Origin: UBA8524 sp964215915
Lineage (GTDB): Bacteria; Bacteroidota; Bacteroidia; UBA8524
DNA: 64,000 bases
Assembly: GCA_964215915.1 (NCBI GenBank)
Contig: CAXPEB010000046.1
Span: 1-64,000 of the forward strand
Direction: 5' to 3'
Under the pieces are notes generated by a model, which was given only the letters and a program-made list of their open reading frames with translations, was not told the origin of the DNA and made no database searches. Position numbers and translations under genes: made by a program. Of the stretch, positions 59,265 through 64,000 are shown piece by piece. Position 1 is the stretch's first letter, and every line of letters starts with the position of its first letter.

Positions 59265-60491
59265 GTGAATTTTTCCGAATTCAACTTACATCCTGATCTT
59301 ATGGAAGGGCTCGATGCCATGGGCTTTGAAAAAGCCACACCCATACAGGAACAAGCCATTCCCATCATTACGGAGGGTCGTGATCTGATTGCCTGCGCAC
59401 AAACGGGCACCGGTAAAACAGCGGCCTACCTGCTTCCCATATTGAGCAGGTTAAAGGAAAAGGAGAGCGAGAAAGTACGTGCCATCGTCATTGCGCCCAC
59501 TCGTGAACTGGTTCAGCAGATCGATAAGCAACTGGAAGGTTTTTCCTATTTCCTTTCCCTCAGTTCCATACCGGTATACGGAGGAGGGGATGCCATCACC
59601 TTTGAACAGCAACGAAAAGCATTTGAGTCGGGAGCGGATATTGTAATTGCTACACCCGGAAGGCTTATTTCTCACCTGGTTACCGGTAATGCTGACCTTT
59701 CCCAACTTGAGTTTTTGATTCTGGATGAGGCAGACCGGATGCTGGATATGGGCTTCTACGAAGACATTCTCCGTATCATACAGAAAATGCCGGAACAACG
59801 GCAAACGCTTCTTTTTTCCGCAACCATGCCACCCCGTATCCGGGAGCTGGCCCACCGAATTCTTAAAGACCCGGAGCAAGTGAACATCGCAATTTCCAAA
59901 CCGGCTTCCGGCATTGTTCAGCACGCTTACATGGCCTATGATGCGCAAAAAACACCGCTGTTATCCAAGTTGCTGAAAACGTCTGATTTTCAAAGCGCCA
60001 TAATATTCACTTCAACCAAAGAGAAAGCCAAATCTCTTGAGAAAGAAATGAAGAAAGACGGCTTTAATACCCGGGCCATTCACTCCGACCTGGAGCAGGC
60101 GGAACGCGATGAAATCATGCTGGCCTTCCGGAATAAACAGCTTCCTTTTCTGATTGGGACGGATATTATTTCACGTGGAATTGATGTTGAAGGAATCGAA
60201 CTGGTGGTGAACTACGATGTTCCGCCTGACCCCGAAGATTATATTCACCGGATAGGCAGAACAGCCCGGGCAGAAAAAAACGGAATAGCCATCACATTCA
60301 TCTCCAACACAGATGGTTTTAAGTTTGGCCGTATTGAACGGCTGATGGAAAAAGAAGTTCCGAAATTTTCGGTACCGGCCTCCATCGGGGAGAGCCCGGA
60401 ATACAACCCGGGTAAAGGGGGAGGAGGAGGAAACCGTGGCGGCGGAGGCGGACGAAGAAGGTCGGGAGGTCGTGGTAAGGGAAGACGCTAA
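59265..60491 (+). CDS. DEAD-box RNA helicase, RhlE-like
   Basis: 408 residues with all core motifs: Q motif (KATPIQEQA), motif I AQTGTGKT, Ia PTRELVQQ, Ib TPGR, II DEAD (LDEADRMLD), III SAT, V ISRGID, VI HRIGRTAR. The tail is a Gly/Arg-rich RNA-binding extension. The start is GTG 59265 (reading MNFSEFNLHPDL), which fits the RhlE N-terminus; the next Met is 12 residues in. Roles in ribosome assembly or RNA turnover are inferred. Confidence 0.93.
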   Translation: MNFSEFNLHPDLMEGLDAMGFEKATPIQEQAIPIITEGRDLIACAQTGTGKTAAYLLPILSRLKEKESEKVRAIVIAPTRELVQQIDKQLEGFSYFLSLSSIPVYGGGDAITFEQQRKAFESGADIVIATPGRLISHLVTGNADLSQLEFLILDEADRMLDMGFYEDILRIIQKMPEQRQTLLFSATMPPRIRELAHRILKDPEQVNIAISKPASGIVQHAYMAYDAQKTPLLSKLLKTSDFQSAIIFTSTKEKAKSLEKEMKKDGFNTRAIHSDLEQAERDEIMLAFRNKQLPFLIGTDIISRGIDVEGIELVVNYDVPPDPEDYIHRIGRTARAEKNGIAITFISNTDGFKFGRIERLMEKEVPKFSVPASIGESPEYNPGKGGGGGNRGGGGGRRRSGGRGKGRR

Positions 60492-60500
60492 GGCAGATCC

Positions 60501-61451
60501 CTACCGGTTTGGATTCTTTTTCTTTCGGATAATATACTCCGGGCGGTTCCTGACTTCATCAAAAATATTACCCAGGTATTCGCCCAGCACCCCTATGGTG
60601 ACAAGTTGTACCCCGCCGAACAAGATGATGGTGAGGATGGTGGAAGCCCAACCCGGAACTTCTTCCAGGCTGCCGGAGAACTTTTCATAAAACACTTTCA
60701 CAGCAAGAATTAACCCTACGAATAGGGCTAATATGCCAAGGGTAAGCGCGAGTTTCAGGGGTTTTTTGGAGAAGTAGAACATCCCGGTGCTTGCAAGCCC
60801 CAGAAGTTTCTTGATGCCGTATTTGGTGTCTCCGTCAGCCCTTCCCGGCCTGTTGTAGTAGAAGGGTACCTGGCTGAACCCCATCCATGCGATGATGCCT
60901 CGAACATACTTGTTCTTTTCTCCGAACGATTTGTAGGCATCAATCACCTCCCGATCGATTAACCGGAAGTCGCCGGAATCCAGAGGAAGCTCAACGTCAG
61001 AAAGGGAATTGACCAGACGGTAGAAATAATGATAACCCAGTTTTTTGAAAAATCCCACGCCTTCGCGGTTGCGACGTACACAGTACACCACGTTGCAGCG
61101 GTTTTCAAAGTAGGTTTTGATGATATCGGGGAAAAGCTCCGGAGGATCCTGAAGGTCCGCATCAATAATAATCGCAAGGTCGCCCTGGCATTCATGAAGG
61201 CCGGCGGAAACAGCTGGTTGGTGGCCGAAATTCCGGCTGAAGGAGAGCAGGGTAATGCGTTCATTGTCCTCAGCAAATTCCTGAAGAATCTCCGCCGTTT
61301 TATCCCGGCTTCCGTCATTTACGAAAAGCACCTCGTAATCGTAGGAATTGGATTCGAGTACCGTGATCAGGCGTTCGTAAGTGAGCCGGATGACGGCTTC
61401 CTCGTTATAACACGGGACGATTACGGATAACTTAAATGCTGGGTAATTCAC
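60501..61451 (-). CDS. Glycosyltransferase family 2 with two C-terminal membrane segments
   Basis: 316 residues: GT-A catalytic domain with VIVPCYNEE near residue 10 and the DXD-like IIDADLQDP near residue 97, then two TM segments (about 235-258 and 268-292). This matches the DPM1/GtrB-type enzymes that load a sugar onto polyprenyl phosphate at the inner membrane. The start is a GTG at 61451. It lies 6 bp after the GT-C-like gene and probably supplies its lipid-linked sugar donor. Confidence 0.9.
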   Translation of the reverse strand: MNYPAFKLSVIVPCYNEEAVIRLTYERLITVLESNSYDYEVLFVNDGSRDKTAEILQEFAEDNERITLLSFSRNFGHQPAVSAGLHECQGDLAIIIDADLQDPPELFPDIIKTYFENRCNVVYCVRRNREGVGFFKKLGYHYFYRLVNSLSDVELPLDSGDFRLIDREVIDAYKSFGEKNKYVRGIIAWMGFSQVPFYYNRPGRADGDTKYGIKKLLGLASTGMFYFSKKPLKLALTLGILALFVGLILAVKVFYEKFSGSLEEVPGWASTILTIILFGGVQLVTIGVLGEYLGNIFDEVRNRPEYIIRKKKNPNR

Positions 61452-61457
61452 GGATAG

Positions 61458-63098
61458 TTATTTGATACGTTCAAATACAATAGCGCCGAAACGCTGATCC
61501 TTAGCCACAAACTGGTTGGCAGCTTCGTAATTTCCCTGGTTAAGGCTCACAAAATTATTCAATGCCTTTTGGAAATCATGGTCCTGAAGATATTGATCAC
61601 GGATGCTGTTTGCCGGAGCAGGAAAGTCTTTCCGGAGAGAATAGTGGCTTTCGATGATCACCAGGGAACCCACCGGAGCATTGGCTATCGCCGAGCTGTC
61701 AAGACTCTGCAAGTTTTCCGGAATATGCCCGGTCTGTTTGTCATAATAGTAAGGCACCACCGAATGGTTGGTGAACAGAATTTTTCCCTCCAGGTCCTTC
61801 TTCGCCAGCCATTTGGCCAGCTTATCAATGGCCTCATCTTCCGTGCTGGGTTTTTTTGCCTGAAGAGGAAGGGTTCCTGAAATCAGGGCAAGAACCGAAA
61901 AAGCCAATACAGCCTGATTGGGTTTAAGTTTGGGTAACAACAGCAACACCCCAATCACACCAAGGGTCAAAAGGGAATAATCCTCTTCTTCGGTCAGCAC
62001 CACGCCATTGTGTTCATAAGAAGCGTAAAGCGCATAAAAGACCATTGCGATGGCCAAAACGATCAGGTGAATATTCTTGTCTTCCCTGGATTTTTCCCAG
62101 GCGCTTAAGCCCACAGCTCCCATAACCGCCAATACGGGCCCAATCCCGTTCATGTAACGCAGATTAGGAGAAGCTCCAAGAGCCAGAGCATCCCAGTTGA
62201 ACAGGCTATGGATAAGCAGGTAAACCAGCGCGGGGAAAAGCAGGAACCAGGGGTTTTGAGAAAAGGTATTTTTGAGTTTCTTTCGAACCGTAGCCAGTAT
62301 AGTCTCACTGGAAAAAAGGACCGCCAATACGACGGTAGCGGAACTCCATACGATCATTGACATTCTCCAGAAATGGAAAAACCCATGGCGGCTAAATTGC
62401 TCACTGTAAAGATCACTGGTGGCTTTTGACGAAGTGAACAGATAGAGCGGATCGCCGGTAACGGCGGCACCCCATAGGTCATACAATACCGGGAAAGTGC
62501 CCATCAATACGGCAGAGAGCCACTGCTTGCGGGTAAGCAGGTAGAGCCCGTATGGTACCGCAATAAGGAAGAACTCCTGGCGTACGAGTGTACTGAAAGA
62601 CAAGAGGAGGCCGGCGAGCAGGTAGTTTTTCCGGTAGTGGAAGTAAATTCCTGCGATCAGCACCAACCCAGAAAAACTGTCGGCATAGTTGCGGAAGGAG
62701 AGTTCAATCCACATCGGTTGGGTGGCCATCAATACCAGGGCCAGCAAGGCATAACGTTTGTCAAAGAACTCGGTAACCTTGAATGCGAGATAGGCGCTGA
62801 GGCCTGCAAAAAGGCAATTCAGGATCACCAGAAATTTTGACCCCAGCAGGGCAGGAACCGCATAAACAAGCTTGTAACCGGTTTTGGGCCAGTTACCCAG
62901 AATTGCAGACGGCTTGTCCCAGAACTCATACATGTTCATCAGGTGGGCGATCTCATCATGCTGGTAATACCCTGTTGATTTGAACGAGTATAGGTAGTAG
63001 GCAACAGCAGCCAGTCCGCTCAGGGCCAGTGCCAGTTGGTTCTGATTTTTTACCCCGGGCGAAACTTCAGCGGGGGATGCTTTTTGCTTTTTGCTCAT
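61458..63098 (-). CDS. GT-C type membrane glycosyltransferase (GT39-like)
   Basis: 546 residues with about 10-12 hydrophobic segments. The first periplasmic loop holds the Asp-Glu pair (YQHDEIAHL) typical of GT-C enzymes that transfer sugars from polyprenyl phosphate. A soluble C-terminal region of about 120 residues follows the last TM. It sits between a methyltransferase gene (4-bp overlap) and the GT2 gene, so the three likely build or decorate a surface glycan. Specific family uncertain. Confidence 0.75.
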   Translation of the reverse strand: MSKKQKASPAEVSPGVKNQNQLALALSGLAAVAYYLYSFKSTGYYQHDEIAHLMNMYEFWDKPSAILGNWPKTGYKLVYAVPALLGSKFLVILNCLFAGLSAYLAFKVTEFFDKRYALLALVLMATQPMWIELSFRNYADSFSGLVLIAGIYFHYRKNYLLAGLLLSFSTLVRQEFFLIAVPYGLYLLTRKQWLSAVLMGTFPVLYDLWGAAVTGDPLYLFTSSKATSDLYSEQFSRHGFFHFWRMSMIVWSSATVVLAVLFSSETILATVRKKLKNTFSQNPWFLLFPALVYLLIHSLFNWDALALGASPNLRYMNGIGPVLAVMGAVGLSAWEKSREDKNIHLIVLAIAMVFYALYASYEHNGVVLTEEEDYSLLTLGVIGVLLLLPKLKPNQAVLAFSVLALISGTLPLQAKKPSTEDEAIDKLAKWLAKKDLEGKILFTNHSVVPYYYDKQTGHIPENLQSLDSSAIANAPVGSLVIIESHYSLRKDFPAPANSIRDQYLQDHDFQKALNNFVSLNQGNYEAANQFVAKDQRFGAIVFERIK

Positions 63099-63859
63099 GC
63101 CTCTTTTCGGATTGCAGTCATTAAGGATGCTCCGGTAGCCGGATTCGAAAATAAACTGTTCTCTGCTTTAAGCAAGGTATAGAAAAGCCGATTGATCAAA
63201 GCGTTGGGCGGTTGAAGGCCTTTTTCCACCACGTCCTTGATGTTCCCTTTGTTACGCACCACTCTTTTCCGCATGATCAGGGCAGGTAACAAGCTAAGTG
63301 CCCAGTACCGGTGTCCGAGAACGGTGGCATTCAATCCTTCGAACTCCTGTTCCATCATCTTTTTGTCGTAGCGGCGTATATGGCCCACCACTTCGTCGTA
63401 ATCGCTTTTGTATTGATTGAGTGCCGGAACATTGATAAAGAGTATTCCGCCAGGTTTCAGGTGAAACAACACCGATTGCAAAAATTCACGGGTGTCCGGA
63501 ATATGTTCCAGCACATCGAAGAGAATCACGGCATCATACGCGTTTTCAAACTGGCTGTAATGCTCATGAATATTGTACAGATAGGTGTTGCCCCGAAGCC
63601 CTTCGTTCAGTTTGAGGGCATTTTCGTTAATGTCTGAACCATCGATGATCCATTCACTTTTGTTCTCAAGCTGTTTGCGCACCAGCCCGTTGCCACAACC
63701 GATTTCCATCACATTGAGCGGCTCGCTTAAATTCACGTAGCGTGGAGCGAAACGAAGAAAAGCATCGATCCTGCTTTTGAACCAGAAATGTTTCTCGTTG
63801 GCAATGGCATACCAGTCGAAGGGAAAATCGTCTGGTTTTACGTCTGATAGAATCTCCAT
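63095..63859 (-). CDS. Class I SAM-dependent methyltransferase
   Basis: 254 residues with a Rossmann-type MTase domain: motif I VMEIGCGNGLV near residue 53 and the post-motif DVLEHIPD near residue 115. Homologues next to glycosyltransferases methylate sugars or lipid carriers. ATG 63859 is chosen over a TTG at 63871. It overlaps the GT-C gene by 4 bp and is the first gene of the three-gene glycan operon. Confidence 0.85.
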   Translation of the reverse strand: MEILSDVKPDDFPFDWYAIANEKHFWFKSRIDAFLRFAPRYVNLSEPLNVMEIGCGNGLVRKQLENKSEWIIDGSDINENALKLNEGLRGNTYLYNIHEHYSQFENAYDAVILFDVLEHIPDTREFLQSVLFHLKPGGILFINVPALNQYKSDYDEVVGHIRRYDKKMMEQEFEGLNATVLGHRYWALSLLPALIMRKRVVRNKGNIKDVVEKGLQPPNALINRLFYTLLKAENSLFSNPATGASLMTAIRKEA

Positions 63860-63890
63860 GAAATCAAACAATAACGGGATTTGAAGGTTT

Positions 63891-63898
63891 CAAAGGTA
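63891..63898 (-). promoter_or_regulatory. TAnnTTTG -7 promoter element of the glycan operon
   Basis: TACCTTTG on the minus strand, 31 nt before the methyltransferase ATG. Confidence 0.55.
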
Positions 63899-63926
63899 GG
63901 AGATTTTATCCATGGCTTAAAAACCC

Positions 63927-63934
63927 TAATTTTG
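63927..63934 (+). promoter_or_regulatory. TAnnTTTG -7 element facing out of the window
   Basis: TAATTTTG on the plus strand. It probably belongs to a gene that begins beyond the window edge; nothing else is seen between it and 64000. Confidence 0.4.
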
Positions 63935-64000
63935 AACTCCTCAACGGGAAAATTACCGATGCAAACACATCAACAATTAACAACTATAAACGCTTAAATC

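Noticed and set aside
60167..60182. parS-like TATTTCACGTGGAATT in the DEAD-box helicase gene
   Set aside because: Matches only 13 of 16 positions and encodes the conserved ISRGID motif, so coincidence is likely.
63959..63997. A 12-codon open frame near the right edge, considered as a leader peptide
   Set aside because: No repeated regulatory codons or hairpin is seen, and the downstream gene is outside the window.

Overview
The window looks like a chromosomal segment of a Bacteroidota bacterium, probably of the Flavobacteriia/Cryomorphaceae type; the order is an inference and the species is not recognised. Supporting signs are two secreted proteins with type IX secretion (T9SS) C-terminal sorting domains, Bacteroidota-type lipoproteins (Cys-Ser-Lys-Asp-Asp-Asp after the signal peptide), Bacteroidota families (DUF4783, DUF5777, ligase-associated helicase/PdeM), bacillithiol synthesis by BshA, and the Bacteroidota promoter -7 element TAnnTTTG in front of many genes. 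No rRNA, tRNA, insertion sequence, prophage or CRISPR array was seen. Gene density is high and most of the content is core metabolism.

Layout. 1-12.7 kb: a cut-off lipoprotein, aspS, an MFS transporter with an alpha/beta hydrolase, a DUF429 protein, an outer-membrane protein, an MsbA-type ABC exporter, a 7TM-DISM receptor fused to an AraC-type DNA-binding domain, then metF-rsgA-dtd. 12.7-17 kb (minus): ftsH, a LUD-domain protein, an LpxH-type hydrolase and an outer-membrane protein. 17-25 kb (plus): kbl-comB, tatA-gatA, a LysM lytic-transglycosylase homologue that lacks the catalytic Glu, and the helicase-pdeM DNA-repair pair. 25-38 kb: a T9SS protein, nadC, upp, a large T9SS protein, YjjG, a ferredoxin reductase with its ferredoxin, a YceI/DUF5777/cytochrome c-like operon, a polyprenyl synthase and proS.

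38-49 kb is the most unusual part. Next to a low-complexity lipoprotein and a FadL-type porin lie three co-directional genes for exported proteins: a caspase-like peptidase with a DUF4384-like domain, a small five-cysteine protein, and a 1675-residue TPR-CHAT protein. Both peptidase-like proteins keep their His/Cys dyads. All three carry Ser/Thr-Arg-Gly tripeptides in linkers, including the caspase p20/p10 linker. This suggests, but does not prove, an exported Arg-specific proteolytic cascade.

49.7-56.4 kb holds pheS, an AT-rich 390-bp intergenic region with DnaA-box-like sequences, and a five-gene minus-strand run (two M16 peptidases, ybeY, mnmG, an Ig-like lipoprotein). Two near-perfect ParB binding sites (parS) sit inside ybeY and at the ybeY/mnmG junction, so this segment is probably near the replication origin. 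56.5-64 kb holds an RluB-type pseudouridine synthase, bshA, tadA, an RhlE-type helicase and a three-gene surface-glycan operon (methyltransferase, GT-C membrane protein, GT2).
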